Assembly: GCF_964199755.1 (NCBI RefSeq)
Contig: NC_133913.1
Location: 6,116,201 to 6,180,200, forward strand
DNA: 64,000 nt
Reading direction: 5' to 3'
Source: Larus michahellis
Taxonomy: Eukaryota; Chordata; Aves; Charadriiformes; Laridae
The position numbers and the translations under genes are program-made. Of the stretch, positions 26,401 through 38,600 are shown one piece after another; within the stretch, counting starts at the first letter, position 1, and each line of letters starts with the position of its first letter. The notes under the pieces are model-generated. The model saw nothing but the letters and a program-made list of their open reading frames with translations, did not search any database and was not told the origin of the DNA.

Positions 26401-29400
26401 CATCTCAGGCTTTCACGAGGGAAATCCCAAGTTTAAGGGGATATTTTTAGTCTTGTTCCTGTTGTTATTGGGTAACTTTTCAAAATAAATGGGAAGAAAT
26501 TTGCGTCCATTGGGTGTCCTCACAGCTAATGTGTCAAAATCCCATGACTCGCATCCTAGGCTGGCAGCTTAGACCTGGTTGTGTGATGTTTCATTCCTTT
26601 AAGCGCTTTTAAAACAGGTTTAGATGAAACATGACAAGTAGCAATTCCCTGTAATTAAATTGTTGATCATCTTGACTTGCGGAAGAAACGTGAGGCAACA
26701 TCCACTCCAAAAATGGATGTGTTAATTACAAATGCACCTATTCTGGGTCGTTATTGCTTAATTGGAAGGTGGAGCTGATGTTTGTGCTAAATTGTCAGGA
26801 AACAGCTTCCCAGTTTATGGCACAGCAGCCCAGGTACAGATGTATTCTCTGAAATCACTTTACTGATCACATTGTAAGGAACTGGTACGGAGAATGACAT
26901 CTTTGGGCACAGCGACCTGTTCCAGTGGATTATAGATGCTGTGTGATATTAGTAGCTTGTAGAAGTTCTCCTTTAGCACCTTTCTTTCTCTTGCTCTTTT
27001 AGATCAGGCAAACCGTTCCGTCTTGGAACTGTAAATTGTATTTCTGACAACATTGCAAAATAATGGAAACTGTACGGCCAAATTCCCAAAGTTACATATG
27101 TCTTAACTGCCCTGGGTAAAGGAGTGTTGGAGTTACAAAGCTCCCGTTGCAGAATGGAATTCATTTGGCTGTAAACTTTGCAAACAAAGGGTAAGCAGCA
27201 GTCGCCACCCTCAAAACCAATATCCTCTCATTGCTAAGATAGGCACTTCCGCGCTAATAAAGTGGATTTCGTCTGCTAAGACGGAAGTAATTTCCAGATT
27301 ACTGCCCAGGCCCACGGGGGGAGCGCATGTCTGCTATGAGATAAGGAAAACAGAAAATGTGTTAAGTGTATATTGCATATAAAGACCTGCCAGCGAAGAC
27401 TAGTTGGTGTCTGTATTGCTGACCCCGCTGAGGGTTGGGCTTGACCTCCCTTGCTGGTGTAGGTAACTCTGTTATCAGATGAGGAGGAGAAAGCTACCTG
27501 TGGCGCAGGCATGGAACAGTGCAGGGGAAAACATTCCCTGTTTCCTTCCTGTCCCTGGGTGATTCAGGGGGTGATGCGAACTCTTCCCTCGCCCCTATTT
27601 TAAGCCGTTTGGGGTTCCGTGTCAGCAGCTGGTGTGTGTGGCACAGCCGTGGTGCCGCCGGAGCCAGCGCAGGGAGAGGATTCCTAGTGCTGGGGGTGCG
27701 GGAAGGAGGGTGCCGTCTCATCCCTTGCTCCTGTCCGGACGCCATGCTGAGGCTGTCTTGGTGTTGGTTGGCTCAGAGTTCCCTGGCTTTGGTGAAAATT
27801 TGAATGTTAATTCTGAGATTTTAACTTTCCTAATGTGCTCCTCTTTTAGTAGGAGAAGAAAATCAGAATTTGTGAGCGTGTTATCAAGAGAGAACGCAGG
27901 AGATAAAAGCTTCCAGGAAAGTAACCTAGAGGTCAGTTGGAGCAGATGGAAAGGCCGGTCCTGAGCAGCCAGGCAGGGCTGCCTGTCCCGGGGGACAGCG
28001 AGCTTAACCTGCCGGGCACAGCAGGGCGCTCTGACTCACTGGAGATCTGGAAAGGAAACCTGTCTTGCCACTCCTGCTGTTCCAAAAAGTTATTTGTAGG
28101 TGTTTGATCTCTTCTTGTAGCTGCAGAACTCTGGAAGCTTTATTCAAGTAATTTTTTTTTTTTTGAGGTGTCCAGAAAAACCTTCTGCAAACTTCCTTAA
28201 CTTCCTTTTTGTCTCTCTTTGTTTTTTTGTTGTTTTTTTTGCTAATTTTAGAAACACAGCATTTGGGACATCTCCTGTTGCCGAGTCTGGTTCCTGTTGT
28301 AGGCATCATGTTGTTATTCCTTTCATAAATATTACTGAATGCCTTCTTCAGAGGAGTTTTGGTGTTGTCTTAACTGTTTCCCGCTATAGGCCATTACGGT
28401 GCCAGCTTCCTCTTCTGGTCAGGAACCCTGTCTTCACTGCTAGGCAGTAGCTGTGATAGCGTTGCTATTGTTTTATACCAATTTCTCCTGTCCTTTAGTG
28501 TGGAATTGTTTTTCCTCTCCATTTTCAGCTCCATGGTGTATGTGTATGTAGAGAGACAGTAGTCATAATCCTCCTCGGGCATTTCTTGCTGGGAGACCTT
28601 GATTTGTCTCCTTCTCCCAGGCTATTGCTGACCCAGCTCTGCTGCAGCTCATCTTTCTGCGTGCCAGTGTTTGTCATCTGTGTGCAGCTGGCTCCTGATG
28701 TTTGCGGTTTTAATGTTCATCTTGGATCCTGTTGTTACTTGGTCCATTGGATTTTTATATCGGGCAATGCTTCATGCATGTCTGCTTTCCGTCAGCAGCA
28801 CAGTCCTGGACAGTGTAGGGTCTACATATCATCACCTCTGTTCCTTGTTTATCTTCAGAGCTCCTTTAGTATCATAATTCTTCCTTTCAGTATTCAAACT
28901 TAATTTTATTTGCAGCCTTTTAGTGGTGAATGAGTGTGTGACTTCAAACACCTTCGAGTCAGCCGTGCTGCCACGCAGCCACCAGGCAGGCACACGTCTG
29001 CTCGGTCCTCAGTAAATATGGACTAAACTTTCTTCCTAAGAATATCCGCTGTACAGGTTCCTTGTTGTCCTCTTGTCTGTGCGATGAAGCTCTGGGCTCG
29101 GAGGCGCTGTGGTGCCTCAGAGCTGTTACCAGAGAGGTTTTTGGAGTGGGGGATCCCCATTTCTGCGCAGCTGGCAATGGGCTCTCCAGAGGAAACAGAA
29201 ATTTCAAGTATCCAGAGTTGTCGTGTTTCTTAACGCTTGTCTGCCAACATCAGCATGACAGAAATTATGTATCTGTACAGATGCATATACATGCATGCAT
29301 ATATTTATGTCTATATGTTTTACACAAAAGAAAATTTTAAACGTACAACACTAACTATTTGTCTTACAAACCCCGTAGAAACAGTGGACAGAACAAAACC

Positions 29401-32400
29401 TGCCTCGGCTTTAGAAGCTGTTCCATAATCTCGTGGGTGGGATCAGGAGATGAAAGGAGTTAAGCTGTTTCAAATGAAGAGCATCTCTGCCTTAGCATGT
29501 AATATTTTAGCTCTTCTATTCAGTAGCAGCTGACAGGTAGTAGTGCGCTTCTATTATCTACCACCAACTTATCTCCTGTGGGGTCTGAGTAATGGGAAAC
29601 ATGTTTTTCTTTAGCTTCCTCTATCATCAGCCTTAACAATTCCCAAATATTAGCTGCATTTTTGTACTATGTGCTCGCCCACGTAACAATGTAATACAGC
29701 GTACCAGCTGTAATATTCCAGAGATTTTTATTATTCATTCTTTTTCCCAGTCACATTTTAAACCAGCAGTTCTTTGCTTTTGCTTCAGGTGCTTGTTTTG
29801 AAATTTGGAAGGAGAAAAGGTGCGTTTCGTGTACGTATGCAAGTATCCAGATAACTTCGCATTGCTTTCTGGGCTGAGCTCTTATGAAATGCAAGGAAAA
29901 CTCAGTTCTGTATTTTTGTGGAGGAAAACTGGAATCTCTGCAATCCATGCAAAAAAAAAAAAGATCTCCGAAAGATCCAATCTTATGGTGATTTTTCTAT
30001 TATGAAGCTGTTTGCTCTTTGGGGCAACTTTAACTTTGCAAAAGTAAAATATGTCAGCATCAGTGAGCCTCCTGGCGCTGGGGTTTCACGGTTAGCATCA
30101 GCTCAGTGGCAGAGGAGTAGAGGCAACGTTACTGCTTTGTCATAAATCCAAAGGTGAGGTCCTTCACGTTTGCCTTTCAGTGTAAGATTTATCAGTGCAT
30201 CATGTTGTCTCATTTTTTCTCTTGGTAAACAGAAGGAATATTGGAGTAGACCTCCGAGTAGACATGGATTTAATAGTGAATGCTGCATGACCGATGATGG
30301 ATGCCTCTCGCTGAGGGTGCTTTAGAAAGAAGGTGCTGCCTCCCGTGTGGAGTCACCTCCCTACAACTTCGGTGTCCTTGGAGTCTCCTCCTTGCATGTT
30401 TATGTTTTTATGTTTATATGTAGGGGAAGGACTGGAGGCAGAGAAGACTTCTTCTATTTTAGGCCTAATCATGGAATGGTTTAGGTTTGAAGGGACCTTC
30501 AAGCCCACCCAGTGCCACCCCCTGCCCTGGGCAGGGACACCTCCCACCAGCCCAGGTTGCTCCAAGCCCCGTCCAACCTGGCCTTGAACCCCTCCAGGGA
30601 TGGAGCAGCCACAGCTTCTCTGGGCAACCTGGGCCAGGGGCTCACCACCCTCAGAGTGAAACATTTCTTCCTGAGATCTAATCTAAATCTCCCCTCTTTC
30701 AGTTTGAAGCCATTCCCCCTCGTCCTATCACTATGTGCCCTTGTAAAAAGTCCCTCTCCAGCTTTTTCTTGTAGGCCCCCTTCAGATACTGGAAGGGGCT
30801 CTGAGGTCTCCGCAGAGCCTTCTCTTCCCCAGGCTGAACCCCCCCAGCTCTCTCAGCCTGTCCCCACAGCAGAGGGGCTCCAGCCCTCCCAGCATCTCCG
30901 GGGCCTCCTCTGGCCCCGCTCCAACAGCTCCGTGTCCTTCTGCTGTTGGTGCCCCAGAGCTGGAGGCAGCGCTGCAGGGGGGTCTCACAACACTTATAAT
31001 ATGTCTGTTGTGGACATGGGCATAACCGCAACCTGTGAAGATGTATATGGGTCACCTTCAAACTCGTCCCGACGGCAGTGTGACTGCAGCAGATGGCATT
31101 CCCTGTCACCTGCAAGATCTGCTCTGGTGGTTTGCTAGAGCTGAGCTTCCTGTTGCCGTGCCTAGTTGCCAGCAGTAACCTGCTAGTTAGCTTAAAATTA
31201 GCTTGTGTAAATATACTTGAAGATTCCTTAGAAACGCCCTTAACGGTTTTGCTTCCCCGGTTCTCCGACGCGTGCTGTGCCAGTGCAGGCAGTGAGCGGT
31301 GGGCGGCAGAGAGGGGAGAGGGTGCAGCGTTCCAGGAGTCCTTGTGCTGGTGTCCTGGGAAGCTGGAACCTGAAGTGCAAGTGTTCCTTGACAGTACTAC
31401 CTCTGGGGTACGATGGCCCTCCGGCCGTAGCTCAGGTTACGGCTTTGGACTGCTGCATTTATGCCAGAAAAGCTTGCTCAGGAGCAGCCAATGCCAACGT
31501 CCTTGCTGCGACAGCAGCGAGGGGATCCCTGACAAGGATCCTCGTGAGCCGTCGTCTGGGGGTCGGAACACTGGGGTGAGGGGAGGCAAGAGAAAGCACC
31601 TGCAGTTCACTGCAGGGGTGTTCCTCCTTCTTGTCTGGGTGCTTTCCAGTTTCTTCATCTCTTCAGTGACCAGACTTCCTCAAATTGTCCTTTGTACGCT
31701 GGTGAAAACCTGCACCCATTGAGTGACGCCCGTGTCTTGCATGAGCTGTATTATGTTAAAAACACTTGTGTATATTGATGATGTATCGAAGTTCTGCAAA
31801 ATGGTCTTGGAGCATGAGGAGGGCATATACCAGAGAGCTGAGAGTATGGCAGAGATTAGAGAAGCGGTCTGAAATGGTGGGCATTGCCAAGGGAGAAACG
31901 GGCTTCTGCCAGACTCCCTGGAAGCGGGATGTGCCAGGCTCTGGGGTGGCTGGCGGAGTCAGTCCTGGTGCTGCTGGTACGTTATTTCTTGTGTCGGGTA
32001 CTCAAGGATGTTTTGCCACACGTCTATCGTGTTGTGGAGCTTGCATAAGGAGCACTCAGTGCTGGATTTCAAATGCATTCCTTTATATTTATGCATTTCC
32101 TTAAAGCAAAGCGTGCATGTTCCCAAAGGCAGACAGGAATAATGCAGAAGAACGGCAGCTTTGCCAGGCGCTTGCTGTCAACGAGTAGGAAGCAGTTTGT
32201 CAGCAAGGATTAAAAATGCAGTTGAGGACTAGTGCTGTAAAAAGGCTTAATCCAGGAGCTCTGTGTTCGGTTTTCTCCAGAAATATCCTACCTAATGCGT
32301 TTTATCGGGGCATGCCCTTCACAAAGTAGTCCCCTCGCAAATGGAAGGAGAAATGAGAAAATGGTGAATGCTTTTTTGTGCCAAGTGCCCAAAGATGGTG

Positions 32401-35400
32401 AGCCTTAACATGCAGGTTGTCAGAAGTCCACTGATATTCATGTATTTTTTTATTACAAGAATATTTGAGTCTCTTATTACGCTTGAGATTTATGTAGATA
32501 AATCTATTTCAAGGCTGAAAATGGAACCCTTTTCTGTTGTCACATCGGTCAAGGGCAGTTGAGCACTATTCAATAAAAATAATGAATTAGTTCTTCTCCA
32601 AATAGCAAGCACTTGAGAAGAGTGAAGTTCTGACATATAAAGTTGATTAGAGCTGTAGGGCAGGCTTGCTCCGGTCCACGTGGAGGTGAATTTTCTCTGA
32701 TTCTTCTCTCAAATTGCCCAAAGGGGTTGGGGGAGAAAGGCTGAGCAGGACGGTAACTCAAGGGAAATTATCTGGATGTGTGCGTTAGGATCAGTGCGTT
32801 TGTGCTCTCGTTGCTGGGATTTAAGGATGCCTTACGAGAAAATCCGTTCTGAATTGCTTTTAGCAGTAGGTTGACACGGGCAGTTTCTGTTGCACTGCCT
32901 GCAAATTTGTATCTGACAAAGAAAATCGTGATTTGATTCTAAAAGTAACGTCCTGGGGGTCAAGTTTAGCTTTTCTCCAAGTTATTTTTTCAGTCTATAG
33001 CCAGTGTTAGAGACATCTTGCCTTCCCGTCCCTTTATCCACTTCTAGAGGCATTCTGAGCCCAATTTTCATCTTTCAGCCACTCTTTTGTGGAATAATTC
33101 TGCTGAAGCAGGTGAGGTTTTTAGGGATGTAGGAAAGGGCTGAGGTTTCTCTTTGGTTCTCCCCTGCTGCGCCCCCCCCGGATGCTGCCGTGGGATGGGA
33201 TGGGGCAGCCCGGGCTGAGAGTGGTGGTGTTTGGTTATTTTAGCTTCTGATTCGTGAGTAATAGCAGAGGGGGGGGAAAAACTCAACAGATGCACTTGAA
33301 ATAGGATCGCTCCTTTGACTTTAGAAAAAGGATGGGGGGACACCCCCACAAAATTTGTTGCAGGGATTTTTTTTTTTTTCTTTTTAATAGTGATAGGCTG
33401 AAACTGCCTGTTTAACTTAATTTTACTATCTGTGATGTTTTCTGTGGAGTAAGAAATACTGTTTGCATCGTGATGGTTTTTTGAGAAGTTTTATAGAGAG
33501 ATTCTGTGGAGGTGGAGAGCAGCTGGCTGAGAGCGACACCTTCCCGCGGACTCTTGGTGCTGCCCTGTCCTGCCTTGTTTGAGTGTGTGTATCCGGAATG
33601 GATGTGCTCAAATCTCAGTTTTCTGAGTAAAGGGAGGGAAGAAGCAAGGTAATATCTTTATTCCACCCTCTTTTCCTCACATATTCTCTATAACTGGGAG
33701 ATTGTCGGTCTCTTCTCCTGAGGAACAGGTGATAGGACAAGAGGAAACGGCCTCAAATTGCACCAGGGGAGGTTTGGGATGGATATTAGGAAGAATTTTT
33801 ACACCGGAAGGGTTGTCAAGCATTGGAAGAGGTTGCCCAGGGCAGTGGTGGAGTCACCATCCCTGGAGGTCTCTAAAAGCCGGGCAGACGTGGTGCTGAG
33901 GGACATGGGTCAGTGGGGGTTTGGCAGTGTTGGGCTGATGGTGGGACTCCATGATCTGAAAGGTCCCGCCCAACCTGGATGATTCTCTGGTTGTAACCCA
34001 GCACAGCGTTACGGGATGGGGGTACCCAGGGTTGTAGTGGAACTGGTCCCTCTCTAGGCTGCTTTGCCGTACCAGCTTTCAAAATGTCCCAATGTCTTGT
34101 TCCTTGGCAAGAAATGCCTCCCAGTGAATGCTTTGGTTCCTGCTGGCAGGGTGCAGGGATCAGGGAGGTGACATGAACTCCAGGGTTCACTAGCAGGTTA
34201 ACAGCATTGGCCTTGAAGGCTTTTTCTAGGTCATTTTTAGGTACTCTCCTAGGTATGATAGGAAATATAAGGTATATTAGACTCGCACAACATAGAGGTT
34301 TTGGCTACAAACATCTGTATTAAACAGAAGCATTTGGAGAAACCATGATGAGAGAGAGGAGTTCGTCAGGGCCAGTGGACGATGCTCAGAGTGTGTTAAT
34401 ACTCATGAGACCTATTTGTGTTTTATGGATTTCCAGAAGTTCTGAGGCTCGGCTTAGTAAAGGAAAAGTAAAATTTTATTTGATAGTTGTTTTTTTTTCC
34501 TCTCCCTCTTTCTCTCTTTTAGCCTATGCAAGCAGCAAGATGTCCCACCGACGAGCTGTCATTAACCAACTGTGCTGTGGTGAATGAGAAGGACTTCCAG
34601 TCTGGGCAGTAAGTGTGTGCTCTTGCTCTTTCAACTTCTAACCGAAAAGGAATTGTTTTCAAAATTTGGATGGAGGTGGAATGGAATTTCAGCTTTGTGA
34701 AGGTGAATACAGTAGGTTAATTAACAAAACCTCTGCGTCTTTAGAGACCAAAACTTCAAATGTTCGTCCTTCTCAGAACTGGAGATACTAAAAAAAGGAT
34801 AAGTTTTTCTCTGAAGCATTTATTGCTAAGAAACTGGATCTGCTTAACTAATTATAATCACTATTTTAATGAAAGGCTTCAGGCCTTTTTTGATCTCTTC
34901 TTTTTTTTTTTTTTTTTTTGCTGTTGTTTCTGTTGCGTAGTTAGAATATTTGAGCTGTTTCAAGTAGGTTTTTATCATTTAATTGTGTTCCTAGGAGCAT
35001 CTACTGGAGCGCTGAGCAGAGTCAGTAGCAGCTCTCTCCTGTTCTAGGGGTTTTCACGCACAAGACCAAAAGGGGAAGACAACCAGGGTGCGGGCACAAC
35101 AACTGGGACTCTTTAATTACGGTTGTGTAGTGGCTGAGAGGAGCTGACTCTGGATTTTACTTTTGTGAGAAAGGGAGAAAACACGTTAATTTCTCAGTGC
35201 AACCCACACGGAAAGGATCTGTATTAAAAGAAGCCAATTTGGATAATTAGTTTCCCTGCTTTGCTGCAACTGTACTCTGCTCTCTGAAAGATTCCAATGT
35301 GTAGATTATAGACAGAAGTAATTAATTTCAGCAGAGAGAGCGTCACGTGCAGCAGAAGGCGGAAGAGCTTGGCTTTGAAAAACGGGAAGAAATGTTGAAA

Positions 35401-35652
35401 AAGATCCTGAATGATCCACGTAGGGCTTTGGCATAAAATACCTGGCCCAGCTCAATTCTGCTAAGGCTGGGGAGAATGGAGTGGCTCCGAACTGCGGGGA
35501 ACAAGGGAGCGAGGTGATTTGAGGTCTGCCTCTTTTCGTGCTGTGAGTCTGCTGTGCCGCGGCCCCGCAGAGCTGTCCTGGCCCTTTAGCGATTGAGCTG
35601 TGATTTCATAAGCCCAACTTCAGTATAAAATGCCACAAACAAACAACGCGCC

Positions 35653-35683
<31 letters not shown>

Positions 35684-38600
35684 AACAAACCCAAAACAAC
35701 CCCACAAGCCAAACGAGCACAACGTTTAGAGTCAGAAGCAGGCAAAAGTATCTGCTGGGACAGGGCAGTGTCCTGGTCTCTTCAAATGATGGTTTTTCCC
35801 CCAGGTAGATTTTTTTTTTTCAAAGTAATTGACTTACAAAAATACCTGAACTGAGCATCGTACCTCATGCATTATAAAAATGTTAATTTCCTTAAATCGG
35901 AACGTCCCGGGGGGACCCAGCTTCCACACCTGCAGCAGCAGCTGCTTTCCTTTCACTCGCGGAACCCTCTTCCATCGCTTTTACGGAAGCGTGCGGGAAA
36001 CAGTGTCCTGAGACTTGCCTGGTGAGCGCTGGCCGTGATTCTCGCTGTACTGATTCTCCCCGAGAGAGCTGTGTATTTCTAGAAATCGGGGCTCACAAAG
36101 AAAGCAGCATATGTTTGGTTGTGAGCAGATGCTATAAATCGCTTTGAAAAGCGTAAGGCTGGAGTGCAGAGAAGCATCACGATACTCAGCTGCTGCTGAA
36201 GGAGGTAGTCATTCTGCTGCATTGCAGATACACTGAGCACGGCCATCCCTACGATCTGCTGCAGTAGGTTGCACGCAGTCAGCAGGTTTGGGTTGTACCG
36301 TCCTATCCGTGACTGGCTGCACAGAATAATTTTGGTAACAGGGCCACGAAGGGCTTTGCTTTAACACTTCCATTTGGTGCTCCTGGTCTAGAGCTGGGAG
36401 TTTGACCTTGGATCACTGAGAGGATTTATCCCCAAGATGCTGCTGTAGATCTTTTTCATGCTTCATTTTCTGCATCCTGCGAGTTGGACAAGTGTGAGTC
36501 ACCGCTCTGTGACGCAGGAGTTCATGGGATGCAATGCATTATTATAGCACTGTGTTGGTTTGATAACTTCTGCTGTCTTAAGTTCCGTTGACATACGTTG
36601 GGAGTCCTCAAGATGGAAGCATTTTGGAGAGAGAAACAAGTGCTGCAAACAGCTAGGCAGTGAAGGGGACAACAGTCTGGGAGGAAGCCGGGGCAGGTTA
36701 TCTCAAGGGCAATTATTTTTTTTTTTAGGTTGAGAACGGACTAATTCTTACCTTTTAGTCCTGCCTTTGACATGGGAAGACCATCCCTCTTATCTCATGC
36801 CAGGTTAGTTATCTGAAGAGCCCTTGAGGAGCCCTGCTGAATGATTGACGTGGGTTTCCAAATGCGCACCAGAGGAATGTCTGCCCATACGGTTCAGACG
36901 CTTACTGGCACCTTTGCGTAGATGTGGAAATTAGCCTCTCTCTCAAAAAGAGCTATGCTCTTTCTTCACGAACGTAAAAACTAACAGACACACAGGTTAA
37001 TATTATCTGTTACAGTTTCTGCTGGTTTGCCCAGCCCGGCCAGCAGCCATCCCAACCGCCAGGGTCCTGGGCCCGGTCTGGAGCCCTTCTTAAGAACCAT
37101 CATCACAGCCATGGCTTGGTTCTGCTGGGTTCAGGCCAGGCGTTACCCGTGAGTGAGAGCAGCAGCTTCATCCGTTAGAGCTCTCGGGAGGTATCTGGGC
37201 CTGGTGATTCGTTGTTCCTTTTGTTCATTTACAAGCAGAAGCTGTTACGGAGGTTGAGATTTCCCCCGTGTGTCTCCATGAGCTCCCCAAGCTCCTTCCT
37301 GGTGAACATCAGTGTGGGGATATGCATTTAGTTTTCCCTGCTGTTGCCTTATTTTCAACGTTCTGAATACTTAGGTCGCTTACAGCCTGTTGGAAACTGC
37401 CTGCTCCTGCTGTCCTTGAGAAGAAACATGGTTGTTCTTGTGCCTTTTGCAGATTTTTCTCCAAGAACCTGTCAGGATTTGACCTTTCCTAATCTCACTT
37501 GGATGGAGATTTCTTTCAGGAAGCCAATCTCTTTTTTTTTTTTTTCTTTTTTTCCTTCCTTCCTTCCTGGCATCCCTTTGCCTGCTGGCAGGCTCTGCTA
37601 TCTTTCTGGGGTGCTGGAAATGTTTTTGGGGGATGGTATGCTCCAATGTAGTAATTCTAATTTGTATCAAATCTTTGCAGATAAGCCCACCCCCCTGCAG
37701 TATTTTTCCTGTGTATCCTCATTTTCTTGCATTTCACTTCTTTGAAGTGAAACCCAACAGTGGTGGAGTTTGTTTCTTCCTGCAGAGATGCCGAGTCCAT
37801 ACACATTACAGTCACTGCTGTGTTTCGAGCCAAACTTAGTGCACTGCTCAGGATCCATCTCACTTTTAAGAAGCTTTAATCTTGCATCTTTTACTGTCTG
37901 ATGAGCTGCTTCTGGTAGGGTGCTATTTGTCGTCAAGTGTATTTCTAGGTGAGGTATTCCGGTAGCATAGCTGGAACTTGTATTTTGCCTACCGGCATGT
38001 TTGTCTAACGCTCTGCAACATAATACCTTGCTTTCCAGTTGGTTGTGTATTGATATTGATTCGAATTACTCAGGCTGATACACTCTGTGCTGGAAACCTC
38101 CTGATTTCAGTCCTGTCTTCCTGGACAACTTCTCTCTTTTATCTACTACTCAATTTAAAATTAAACGCTCCTCGGAGCAACATTCAGTCTGGAAACATCA
38201 TCTCCCTTGGCCTGATGTCAACGTTTTCCTAATACAGCCAGAGACGCTGTTGCCCATCTTTGCTGCAAGGGCACGTTGCTGACTCACGTTCAACTCGTTG
38301 TACACCAGGTCGTCTTCTGCAAAGCCAGTTTCCAGCCAGTTGGCCCCCAGCCTGTACCGGCGCGTGGGATTATTCCTTCCCAGGTGGAGGACTTTGCATT
38401 TTCCTTTATTGAACTTGGTGGGGTTTGTGTCAGCCCATACCTCCACCCTGTCGAAGTCCCTCTGAATGGCAGCACGCTCAGCAGGTGTGTCATCTGCAGA
38501 CTGGCTAAGTGCGTGCTCTGTCCCATCACCCCGCTCAGGAATGCAGAGTTCAATTAGTTTTGGCCGTGTATGGACACCTGGGGTAGGTACCCCTCTGGTG

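Larger units (their letters stand above)
20457..34522 (+). other. NSF: NSF intron 1
   Basis: 14 kb. It starts with a minisatellite (20590-21515) and holds two CR1 fragments (30469-30990 minus, 33711-33992 plus). An exon-like open segment lies at 23813-23898. No complete nested gene could be assembled from the many short ORFs. Confidence 0.85.

Noticed and set aside
31755..31892. Charged open segment in NSF intron 1 ([20 protein letters not shown]) as another exon
   Set aside because: No convincing splice acceptor precedes it and the purine-rich sequence explains the composition.
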